From: CAZJKE01 sp964546585
Lineage (GTDB): Bacteria > Planctomycetota > Phycisphaerae > Phycisphaerales > SM1A02
Direction of reading: 5' to 3'
Length of the DNA stretch: 27,954 nucleotides
NCBI GenBank assembly: GCA_964546585.1
Contig: CAZJKE010000021.1
Span: forward strand, 1 to 27,954
Each line of letters opens with the position of its first letter. The stretch's first letter is position 1. Made by a program: the position numbers and the translations under genes. The notes beneath the pieces are model-generated. The model was given only the letters and a program-made list of their open reading frames with translations, was not told where the DNA came from and did no database searches. Below are positions 15,408 through 22,265 of the stretch, piece after piece.

Positions 15408-16031
15408 ATGCGATACCTACTCTTGTTCGTTTCCCTCATGGTTGGGTGTGCTTCGCAGCCTGGGGACAGCGCGGTTGCTTGGCGGGGTTTTCGGCAGACT
15501 GACTTGCCGGGCGGTTGGCAGTTGACTGAGGGAGAATTGTCAAGGCTGGGCAGCGGTGGGGACATCGTGACGGTGGATCAGTTTGAGGACTTCGAAATGG
15601 AGTTGGAGTGGAAGGTGGCTCCTGGGGGGAACAGCGGCATCTTCTTTCACGTAAGCGAGGATTACGACTACGTCTGGGAGACGGGCCCGGAGATGCAGGT
15701 GCTGGACAACGAGGCTCATCGAGATGGGCTGGATCCGCGGACGAGCGCGGGGGCTAACTATGCGTTGCATGCCCCGATTGAGGATGTCAGCAATCCGGCG
15801 GGGGAGTGGAATCATGTGCGCCTTGTGGTGGAGGGGCCGCATGTGCAGCACTGGCTCAATGGTGTGCTGTTGTTGGAATACGACCTCTGGTCGCCGGACT
15901 GGGAGGCTCGGGTGGCAGCGAGCAAGTTCGCCGCCATGCCTCACTACGGGCGTGCCCGAAGCGGCCACATCGCCCTCCAGGATCACGGCGACGATGTCTG
16001 GTACCGCAACATCAGCATCCGGCCTCTGTAA
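15408..16031 (+). CDS. DUF1080 (3-keto-disaccharide hydrolase) lipoprotein
   Basis: A 207-residue lipoprotein (lipobox LMVGC, Cys about 14). The mature domain matches DUF1080, a concanavalin-like beta-sandwich: FEMELEWKVAPGGNSGIFFHV, ETGPEMQVLDNE, GEWNHVRLVVEGPHVQHWLNG and SGHIALQDHGDDVWYRNISIRPL. Characterised relatives cleave 3-keto-glycosides. It likely acts at the periplasmic or outer-membrane face, next to the sugar isomerase and oxidoreductase genes downstream. I chose the ATG at 15408 over the GTG at 15378 because the signal peptide begins there and a TACCCT hexamer lies 6 nt upstream. A 26-bp palindrome follows at 16038-16063. Confidence 0.9.
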   Translation: MRYLLLFVSLMVGCASQPGDSAVAWRGFRQTDLPGGWQLTEGELSRLGSGGDIVTVDQFEDFEMELEWKVAPGGNSGIFFHVSEDYDYVWETGPEMQVLDNEAHRDGLDPRTSAGANYALHAPIEDVSNPAGEWNHVRLVVEGPHVQHWLNGVLLLEYDLWSPDWEARVAASKFAAMPHYGRARSGHIALQDHGDDVWYRNISIRPL

Positions 16032-16037
16032 CCCCGA

Positions 16038-16076
16038 GGTGTCCGGGACCGGTCCCGGACACCGGTGTCTGACACC
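16038..16076. repeat. 26-bp perfect palindrome plus adjoining GGTGTCTGACACC
   Basis: 16038-16063 is a perfect 26-bp palindrome (half-site GGTGTCCGGGACC), immediately followed by GGTGTCTGACACC (16064-16076), a 13-bp palindrome with one central base. Both share the GGTGTC/GACACC core with 11991-12003. They lie 7 nt after the DUF1080 stop, so the block may also act as a transcription attenuator. No T-run follows. Confidence 0.7.
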
Positions 16077-16092
16077 GTGATGTGACGCCAAG

Positions 16093-16098
16093 TACTAT
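16093..16098 (+). promoter_or_regulatory. -10-like hexamer of the sugar isomerase operon
   Basis: TACTAT lies 8 nt before the ATG at 16107, the same arrangement as TACTAT before 10489. No Shine-Dalgarno sequence is present. This suggests a separate, leaderless transcript for the four genes that follow. Confidence 0.4.
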
Positions 16099-16106
16099 GG
16101 ATAGGC

Positions 16107-17099
16107 ATGCCGCGGCCGATCACGATGTTTACGGGACAATGGGCGGATCTGCCGCTAGCCGAGGTGGCAGAACTCGTTGCCAACATGGGATACGACGGTG
16201 TAGAACTCGCCTGCTGGGGCGACCACTTCGATGTACACGCCACCGATCCCGCGGCCAAACACGCCGAACTTGCGGCCCACGGGCTCCAGTGCTGGGCCAT
16301 CAGCAATCACCTCGTAGGGCAAGCCGTCTGCGACCGCATTGACGTACGGCACCAGTCGATTCTGCCGCCAGCAGTCTGGGGCGACGGCGACGAAGAAGGC
16401 GTCCGGCAGCGGGCAGCCGAGGAGATGAAGCAGACCGCCCGCGCGGCGGCTGCTTTCGGCGTTCCGGTCGTCAACGGCTTCACAGGCTCATCCATCTGGG
16501 GTGACTTCTACTTCTTCCCACCAATGCCGCAGGAGCAGGTGGATGCCGGGTACCGAGATTTCGCGGATCGCTGGCGGCCGATCCTCGATGTCTTCGCCGA
16601 ACAGGGCGTCAAGTTTGCGCTGGAAGTTCATCCTGCCGAGATCGCCTACGACATCGTGACGGCGGAGCGGGCCCTGAACGCCATCGATCACCACCCCGCC
16701 TTCGGCTTCAACTTCGATCCGAGCCACCTGCTCTGGCAGGGCATGGATCCCGTTTCGTTCATCGACCGCTTCCACGATCGCATCCTGCATGTGCACGCAA
16801 AGGATGTCACCGTCCGAACCGACGGGAGCCGCGGCATTCTCGGCTCCCATTTGCCCTTCGGCGATCATCGCCGCGGCTGGGAGTTCCGCAGCGTCGGCCG
16901 CGGTGATGTCGATTTCGACGACATCATCCGCGCCCTCAATCGCATCGGCTACGCCGGACCTCTTTCCGTCGAATGGGAAGACGAGGGCATGGATCGCCGG
17001 CAAGGCGCCGCCGAATCGCTGGAGTACCTCCAAGCCATTGATGTAACACCTCCAACAGGTGCAGCATTTGACTCGGCCTTCTCGGAGTCGTCCGCGTGA
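16107..17099 (+). CDS. TIM-barrel sugar isomerase/epimerase (AP endonuclease 2 family)
   Basis: A 330-residue cytoplasmic enzyme of the xylose isomerase-like TIM barrel family. Typical strands and metal ligands are visible: NMGYDGVELACWG (about 31-43), FALEVHPAEIAYD (Glu/His, about 170-182), FGFNFDPSHLLWQGMDP (about 199-215), ILHVHAKDV (about 226-234) and LSVEWEDEGMDR near the end. The ExxH, DPSH, HxK and final E positions match the divalent-metal site of this family. In related loci these enzymes act with Gfo/Idh/MocA oxidoreductases on keto-sugars. No signal peptide. The stop overlaps the next GTG start by 4 nt (GTGA). Confidence 0.9.
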   Translation: MPRPITMFTGQWADLPLAEVAELVANMGYDGVELACWGDHFDVHATDPAAKHAELAAHGLQCWAISNHLVGQAVCDRIDVRHQSILPPAVWGDGDEEGVRQRAAEEMKQTARAAAAFGVPVVNGFTGSSIWGDFYFFPPMPQEQVDAGYRDFADRWRPILDVFAEQGVKFALEVHPAEIAYDIVTAERALNAIDHHPAFGFNFDPSHLLWQGMDPVSFIDRFHDRILHVHAKDVTVRTDGSRGILGSHLPFGDHRRGWEFRSVGRGDVDFDDIIRALNRIGYAGPLSVEWEDEGMDRRQGAAESLEYLQAIDVTPPTGAAFDSAFSESSA

Positions 17100-18163
17100 C
17101 CGAGCCGATTCGCTGCGGCATGGTTGGAGGCGGAGAGGGCGCATTCATCGGTGGCGTTCACCGGGCTGCCATGCGACTCGATGGACTCTGGGATCTTCAA
17201 GCTGGGGCGCTGTGTTCCGACCCTGATCGGAGCCTCGCAAGCGCAGCCGCCATCGGCATCGGCCGCGGGTACGGTACTTGGCAGGAGATGCTTGACGCCG
17301 AGGTCGGCCAGCTCGACTGCATCGCCATCGTTACACCGAATGACTCACACGCCGAAATCTCCACGGCCGCTCTCGAAAACGGTTTCCATGTCATGCTCGA
17401 CAAGCCAATGACACGAACATTGGCCGAAGCGGAGTTGCTCGCCGCCGTCGCCGAAGAGAGCGATCGCAGCCTTTTCATGACCTACACCTACGCCGGATAC
17501 CCCATGGTCCGAAGGGCAGCGGAACTCGTCGTTGCTGGAACAATCGGCGCGGTGCGGACAGTCTCCGTTGAGTACCGACAAGGATGGCTCGCCACGGCCA
17601 TCGAGCAGGATGGCCAGAAACAGGCGTCGTGGCGAACCGACCCCTCAAAGAGCGGCGCCGGGGCACTCGGCGACATCGGATGCCACGCCGAATTCCTCGT
17701 TCGATTCGTCTCCGGCCTCTGTATCGAGCAAGTTCGAGGAGATGTCCGAACCTTGATCCCGGGACGCGGTGTTGACGACCACGCCGCAGTGCAATTGCGT
17801 CTCTCTGGCGATATCCCCGGTGACATGGTGGTTTCGCAGGTCTGCACCGGCGAGCGTAACGATGTGCGTATCCGCATTTGGGGCGACAGCGGATCCATTG
17901 CGTGGAGCCACGAGCGGTGCGATCAACTGGTGCACACTGTCGCCGATGGGTCACAACACATTCTGCACCGCGGCGACTCCCGCGTGCCAATCGGCCACCC
18001 CGAAGGATTCGTCGAAGCGTTCGCCAATATCTACGCCGACGCAGCCATGTGCATGCGCGGCACTGACGCGAGCGTGCCGGACTACAGAGATGGCCTGGCG
18101 GGCATGCAGTTCATTGATGCGGTGCTTCGAAGCGAGGAGTCAGGGCAATGGGCCGAAGTCTGA
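17096..18163 (+). CDS. Gfo/Idh/MocA-family oxidoreductase, cytoplasmic
   Basis: A 355-residue NAD(P)-dependent dehydrogenase. The Rossmann region starts at once (CGMVGGGEGAFIGGVHRAA, about 7-25). Then DCIAIVTPNDSHAEIS (about 74-89) and HVMLDKPMTRTLAEA, a DKP variant of the EKP catalytic-lysine motif (about 99-113). The substrate domain has GALGDIGCHAEFLVRFVSG, where DIGCH matches the usual D..H motif (about 189-206). Members oxidise or reduce sugars and inositols, including 3-oxidation of glycosides. No signal peptide, unlike the Tat-exported relative at 20221-21546. GTG start overlapping the upstream stop. The last 16 nt overlap the ThuA gene. Confidence 0.92.
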   Translation: MTEPIRCGMVGGGEGAFIGGVHRAAMRLDGLWDLQAGALCSDPDRSLASAAAIGIGRGYGTWQEMLDAEVGQLDCIAIVTPNDSHAEISTAALENGFHVMLDKPMTRTLAEAELLAAVAEESDRSLFMTYTYAGYPMVRRAAELVVAGTIGAVRTVSVEYRQGWLATAIEQDGQKQASWRTDPSKSGAGALGDIGCHAEFLVRFVSGLCIEQVRGDVRTLIPGRGVDDHAAVQLRLSGDIPGDMVVSQVCTGERNDVRIRIWGDSGSIAWSHERCDQLVHTVADGSQHILHRGDSRVPIGHPEGFVEAFANIYADAAMCMRGTDASVPDYRDGLAGMQFIDAVLRSEESGQWAEV

Positions 18164-18873
18164 TTCTCGCGTGTGCGGTGCTTTCTGCAGCGGGCTGCAC
18201 TGCCCGCCCGACCGTCATTGTCTTCAGTCGCACGACCAGTTTTCGACACGAGTCGATCCCCGCCGCAACCGCCACAGTGAAGGACATCGCCGAAGACCTC
18301 GGTTGCGATGTCATCATCACCGAAGACCCGGAGGTGTTTGTTGACCAACGATGGACCATTGCCGCGTTCATCAACACGACCGGCGATGTCCTGAACGATG
18401 ACCAGCAGGCCGTGTTCCAGCGAGTCATCGAAAACGGCGGTGGTTACTTCGGCGCGCACGCGGCCGCCGACACGGAATTCGATTGGCCGTGGTACGGCGA
18501 GGAACTTGTCGGTGCGTGGTTCGTACGGCATCCCCGCATACAGGAGGCGACGATCAGCGTGGTGGATACTTCGCACCCCGCAACGGCCGACCTGACAAGC
18601 ACCTGGAAACGCACGGACGAGTGGTACGACTACGACCGCATTCCAGATGCGCAGGTACTTCTTGAACTGGATGTGCATAGTTATGAGGGTTCGTTGATGA
18701 AGGACCGTCACCCGATTGCCTGGTGCCGCCAAGTAGGCGCAGGCCGTTCCTTCTACACTGGCGGGGGGCACACCATCGCTGCCTGGAGTGAACCAGCCTT
18801 TCGCGCACATGTGCGCGGCGCGCTTCAATGGTTGCTGAACGAAGACAAGATGAACGCCAACGGAGATTCCTGA
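18148..18873 (+). CDS. ThuA-domain lipoprotein
   Basis: A 241-residue lipoprotein (lipobox SAAGC, Cys about 17). The ThuA-like class I glutamine amidotransferase fold is indicated by VIVFSRTTSFRHESIPAA (about 24-41), FQRVIENGGGYFGAHAAADTEFDWPWY (about 91-117) and HPIAWCRQVGAGRSFYTGGGHT (about 190-211). ThuA was named from trehalose utilisation, and such proteins cluster with 3-keto-sugar genes. Export as a lipoprotein puts it with the DUF1080 protein outside the inner membrane. GAGGAG about 9 nt before the ATG supports the start. It overlaps the upstream gene by 16 nt and the downstream one by 1 nt (TGATG). Confidence 0.88.
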   Translation: MGRSLILACAVLSAAGCTARPTVIVFSRTTSFRHESIPAATATVKDIAEDLGCDVIITEDPEVFVDQRWTIAAFINTTGDVLNDDQQAVFQRVIENGGGYFGAHAAADTEFDWPWYGEELVGAWFVRHPRIQEATISVVDTSHPATADLTSTWKRTDEWYDYDRIPDAQVLLELDVHSYEGSLMKDRHPIAWCRQVGAGRSFYTGGGHTIAAWSEPAFRAHVRGALQWLLNEDKMNANGDS

Positions 18874-20243
18874 TGACCGGCACGACCCCAACAGCCCCGA
18901 AAGCCAGCATGTGCCTGCTTTCCAGACTGTCGTTCATGATGTTCCTGCAGTTTGCGATCTGGGGCGCGTGGCTTCCGCTTCTGTGGAACTACCTGAGTGG
19001 ACACTTGGGGTTTTCCGGGTCGCGCATTGGCGTGATTTTCATGGTTGGCGGCGTCGGTGCCATCCTCGGCCCCTTCATCGCCGGTCAGATTGCCGATCGG
19101 TATTTCAATACTGAGCGATTCCTTGGCATCTGCCACATTCTTGGTGGCATCCTCGTGTGGCAACTCTCGTGGATTGATACATACGCCGCCTTCCTCGTCT
19201 TCTCGTTGATCTACTCGATCATTTACGCGCCGACGCTTGCGCTCACGAATTCGCTGTCGTTCCATCATCTCCGGGATCGCAATCGTGACTTCGGCAAGGT
19301 GCGGCTCTGGGGGACGGTGGGATGGATCATCGTTGGTATCGGCATAGGCCAGTATCTGCTGCACGCAGCGACGCCCGTGATCGACCCAGGTTTGGCCGGT
19401 GTTGCACTCGAAGAAGCCAAGCAGGCTGCGATGTCCGCGCAGAATGCCGGTATCGCCATGGCATTCAAAGTCAGCGGCGCACTCGGAATCCTGATGGGCC
19501 TCTACTGCTTTACATTGCCGGCGACACCGCCCAATCGCACCGAGTCATCCAATGCTGCTGCGAAGGCACTCTCTGAAGTGCGCTATCAGCCGCTGATCAC
19601 GCTTTTCCTTCTGGCCGTACCGGTGAGTTGCATTCACCAGTTCTACTTTGTCCACACAGCGCCATTCGTGCAGCAGTTGCAGGCGGGGCTGGGTGGGGAG
19701 GTTGGCATCTCCGCCTGGATCAACACGATCTTCGGGGTCGGTGGCGGAGGCCTCATGACACTCGGCCAGATGTCCGAGATTCTCGTGTTGGCGCTCATGC
19801 CCGTTCTTGCCGTGAAGTTCAGCCGGAAAGCCCTCTTGTCCGTTGGTCTCGCGGCGTATGCGCTGCGGTTCTTCCTCTTCCAACAGGTTGGAACCGTCGC
19901 TGGGACGCCAACCGACGGGGATCTCGCGATGGTCATCGGCGGCATTCTGCTGCACGGCCTGTGCTTCGGCTGTTTCATCTTCGTTGCCTTCATGGTCGTT
20001 GACGAACAAATGACACCTGACGTAAAGGCAAGCGGCCAGAATCTCTTCAACCTCGTGATTGTCGGCATCGGCATTATCGTCGGCAGCCTGATCGCCGGGT
20101 GGGTTGGCCAGTGGGCTACGGTCGATGGCGCAATGCAGTACACGCCACTGTTCAGATTGCCGATGTACGGGGCACTGGCCTGCTTCGTGCTGCTGCTGCT
20201 CGTCTATCCGCGGCGAAGCGTCAAGATTGCTCAAGTGTCGTAA
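18873..20243 (+). CDS. MFS transporter, nucleoside:H+ symporter (NupG-like)
   Basis: A 456-residue, about 12-helix inner-membrane transporter. The N-terminus (LSFMMFLQFAIWGAWLPLLWNYL) and GVIFMVGGVGAILGPFIAGQIADRYF are typical of the NHS/NupG subfamily, as is LRDRNRDFGKVRLWGTVGWIIVG. The loop between helices 5 and 6 carries an extra Ala/Glu-rich segment (GLAGVALEEAKQAAMSAQNAG), often seen in planctomycete homologues. In sugar operons these proteins are likely to import glycosides or keto-sugars, although nucleosides remain possible. The ATG at 18873 (TGATG overlap, GGAGA 6 nt upstream) is chosen over an ATG at 18828. The stop codon lies inside the first unit of a 45-bp tandem repeat. Confidence 0.9.
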   Translation: MTGTTPTAPKASMCLLSRLSFMMFLQFAIWGAWLPLLWNYLSGHLGFSGSRIGVIFMVGGVGAILGPFIAGQIADRYFNTERFLGICHILGGILVWQLSWIDTYAAFLVFSLIYSIIYAPTLALTNSLSFHHLRDRNRDFGKVRLWGTVGWIIVGIGIGQYLLHAATPVIDPGLAGVALEEAKQAAMSAQNAGIAMAFKVSGALGILMGLYCFTLPATPPNRTESSNAAAKALSEVRYQPLITLFLLAVPVSCIHQFYFVHTAPFVQQLQAGLGGEVGISAWINTIFGVGGGGLMTLGQMSEILVLALMPVLAVKFSRKALLSVGLAAYALRFFLFQQVGTVAGTPTDGDLAMVIGGILLHGLCFGCFIFVAFMVVDEQMTPDVKASGQNLFNLVIVGIGIIVGSLIAGWVGQWATVDGAMQYTPLFRLPMYGALACFVLLLLVYPRRSVKIAQVS

Positions 20244-20310
20244 TGCCCAGCGCAGCGGGTTCCGGCCAAGATCGCTCAAGTGTCGTAATGCCCGGCACAG
20301 CGGGTTCCGG
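20221..20310. repeat. 45-bp tandem duplication across two convergent gene ends
   Basis: Unit 1 (20221-20265) and unit 2 (20266-20310) match at 41 of 45 positions. Unit 1 contains both the transporter TAA (20241-20243) and the minus-strand TGA of the oxidoreductase (20223-20221). In unit 2 the corresponding minus-strand codon is TGG (20268-20266), because of a single T-to-C change on the plus strand. The duplication is a multiple of three, so it adds 15 residues to the oxidoreductase tail. Confidence 0.85.
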
Positions 20311-21546
20311 TATGGCAAGGTCGCCGAAGGCGTACTCCCGCGGACCCAGCCGCATGTCGCTGTTGAGCACATCGTCCCACGCCAGCGTGCGACCGGCATA
20401 GGCCGACTCGCGAGCGAGAATCGCCATCATGGTGCTTTGAGCCATCCATTCCCCATTGTTGATGGTTGCGCGGTCGCCGCGAATGGCTTCCTGCAACTCG
20501 TCGTGTTCGACCTGATACATATTCGTCTTCGGCCCGTCGTATTCCCACGCGTTCTGGCCGTCGATGCGGTGGGTCGGCGCCCACCCGTTGATCGTACATG
20601 TGCCGGTCGATCCGACGATGTAGTCGTTGTTTTCGAAGTCGCAGTTGGCAACCTGCCTGCAGAGGTGGTGACATCGAATGCCATCGTCGTATTCGAACAC
20701 AACGCCGAAGTGGTCGAAAATGTCACCGCGTTCCTCGCCTTCACGCAACCCTCGGCCGCCGACGGCCGTCGCTCGCAGCGGAGTTCGGCCGTTCATCGCC
20801 CAATTGATCTTGTCAATCGAATGGCATGCCTGTTCCACGATGTGGTCACCGCTGAGCCAGGCCAGGTGCTGCCAGTTTCGCATCTGTGCCTCCATGTCAC
20901 TCCAGCCCTCTTTCCTCGGCTGGGGATTGAGTGGAGACGCCAGATAGGTGGTGTAGACACTGCGAACATCGCCGACGGCACCATCGTGAATCCGCTGGTA
21001 CGCCGCTCGCTCCGGCGCGTTGTATCGCCAGCAGAATCCCGCAACAAGATTGGTACCCGCAGCCTTGGCGATCTCCGCTGACGCAAGCACGCTGCGGACG
21101 CCGGTGCCGTCCACCGCCATCGGCTTCTCGCAGAAGACATGCTTCTTCGCGTCAACCGCGGCGCGAAGGTGTTGTGGGCGGAAGTGGGGGGGTGTCGTCA
21201 GAATGACCATGTCGACGCCGCTGTCGATGACCTGTTGAAACGCATCAAATCCGACAAACCGTCGCTCTTCAGGAACTACTGCGCGGTCACCGGCATGGTC
21301 TTCAAGATTCTTCGCACTGCTCTTGAGTCGATCGGAGAAGGCATCCCCCATCGACCACATGGTCACGCTCGGGGATGCTGTCAGCGCCTGTCCCGCTGCA
21401 CCGGTTCCCCGGCCTCCGCAGCCGATCAGTCCGACCTTGACGCCCGATCGCACTTCCGGCGTTGCCCATGCGGGCAATGTTGCCGCCACGGCTGTCGCTG
21501 CTGTCGCGGTCTTGACGAAATCTCGGCGGGTGACATCGTTGTTCAT
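20221..21546 (-). CDS. Tat-exported Gfo/Idh/MocA oxidoreductase
   Basis: A 441-residue dehydrogenase. It begins with a twin-arginine signal, DVTRRDFVKTATAATAVA (about 4-21), cut near AWA, so it is folded with its cofactor before export. The Rossmann motif is GLIGCGGRGTGAAG (about 38-51), followed by VILTTPPHFRPQH, then HVFCEKPMAVD with the catalytic EKP lysine, and HIVEQACHSIDKINW in the substrate domain. The start is fixed by AAGGAG 8 nt upstream. It overlaps the FGE-like gene by 4 nt (ATGA). The C-terminus is a repeated peptide, PEPAVPGITTLERSW then PEPAALGITTLEQS, produced by the tandem duplication. The last 23 nt overlap the transporter gene. Confidence 0.92.
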   Translation of the reverse strand: MNNDVTRRDFVKTATAATAVAATLPAWATPEVRSGVKVGLIGCGGRGTGAAGQALTASPSVTMWSMGDAFSDRLKSSAKNLEDHAGDRAVVPEERRFVGFDAFQQVIDSGVDMVILTTPPHFRPQHLRAAVDAKKHVFCEKPMAVDGTGVRSVLASAEIAKAAGTNLVAGFCWRYNAPERAAYQRIHDGAVGDVRSVYTTYLASPLNPQPRKEGWSDMEAQMRNWQHLAWLSGDHIVEQACHSIDKINWAMNGRTPLRATAVGGRGLREGEERGDIFDHFGVVFEYDDGIRCHHLCRQVANCDFENNDYIVGSTGTCTINGWAPTHRIDGQNAWEYDGPKTNMYQVEHDELQEAIRGDRATINNGEWMAQSTMMAILARESAYAGRTLAWDDVLNSDMRLGPREYAFGDLAIPEPAVPGITTLERSWPEPAALGITTLEQS

Positions 21547-22265
21547 TGCACTTTCTCCTTGCACACGACCCTCATGCCGACGAAGGGTGCATCGGCAAGC
21601 CACCACGGGCTGCGGGGAATCTGGGGATCGCTGACATTCCATTCTGGTGTCGGAAGCCGGACATTCCCTGGTCCGATTTCACCCGGGCCGTCGAGGAAAC
21701 TACCCCCGATGACGACGGGTCCATCACTTCCGGTTGCCCATTCGGCGACATTGCCCCGCATGTCAAAGAGCCCGAACTCGTTGGCCTCCATCGACGCAAC
21801 AGCATGTGACTGCCGCTTGGCATTCTCGCGATGCCATGCACCACCTTTGGTGCCGCACGCGGCCTTCCACTGCGCAAGTGTCGGCAGGGAGTACGTTCGG
21901 CCCGTCTTCATGGACAGCCAGTCAACATATGATTGCGCGGCGCGGAACGACATGGAGAGCGCGGGAAACCCACTGTGTCCATATCCTCGGTCCACTGCGA
22001 CATAGGGCTGCGTTGGCCGCGTGATGGCATCGGTATCGCCGCCCGGATCCTCGTACACGAAGGCGTCGAACTGATCCCAAGTGACTTCCGTCTCCTGCAT
22101 CCAGACGACGCCGCCGTCCATGTCAATGGGAATCATGTCAAATGCCACTGTCGTCCCGGGAACCTTCTGTACGAAAGGTTCGGCGGGCGGTTCACCGCAC
22201 CCGGCGAATGCCGAGCAGAACGCCGTTGCCATGATGAAAACTGCTTTGGCCACTGCGGGCATCAT
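21543..22265 (-). CDS. FGE-sulfatase-fold lipoprotein lacking catalytic cysteines
   Basis: A 240-residue lipoprotein (lipobox FAGC, Cys about 22). The fold is that of formylglycine-generating/SUMF1-type domains: MQETEVTWDQFDAFVY, PALSMSFRAAQSYVDWLSMKTGRTYSLPTLAQWKAAC, EANEFGLFDMRGNVAEWAT, GGSF and a final FVGMRVVC. The active-site cysteine pair of true FGE, in the region before the final G-F-R, is not present: this segment reads WNVSDPQIPRSPWWLADAPFVGMR. It is therefore unlikely to make formylglycine, and may bind a ligand as other FGE-fold proteins do. ATGATG gives two possible starts (22265 or 22262), overlapping the stop of the ATP-grasp gene. Confidence 0.85.
   Translation of the reverse strand: MMPAVAKAVFIMATAFCSAFAGCGEPPAEPFVQKVPGTTVAFDMIPIDMDGGVVWMQETEVTWDQFDAFVYEDPGGDTDAITRPTQPYVAVDRGYGHSGFPALSMSFRAAQSYVDWLSMKTGRTYSLPTLAQWKAACGTKGGAWHRENAKRQSHAVASMEANEFGLFDMRGNVAEWATGSDGPVVIGGSFLDGPGEIGPGNVRLPTPEWNVSDPQIPRSPWWLADAPFVGMRVVCKEKVQ
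21555..21560 (-). promoter_or_regulatory. Ribosome binding site fixing the Tat oxidoreductase start
   Basis: AAGGAG on the minus strand lies 8 nt before the ATG at 21546. This decides against the longer reading frame from 21642, which would bury the Tat signal. Confidence 0.75.

Noticed and set aside
20104..21081. 325-codon open frame on the plus strand
   Set aside because: Out of frame with the transporter and antisense to the Tat oxidoreductase, whose motifs are clear.
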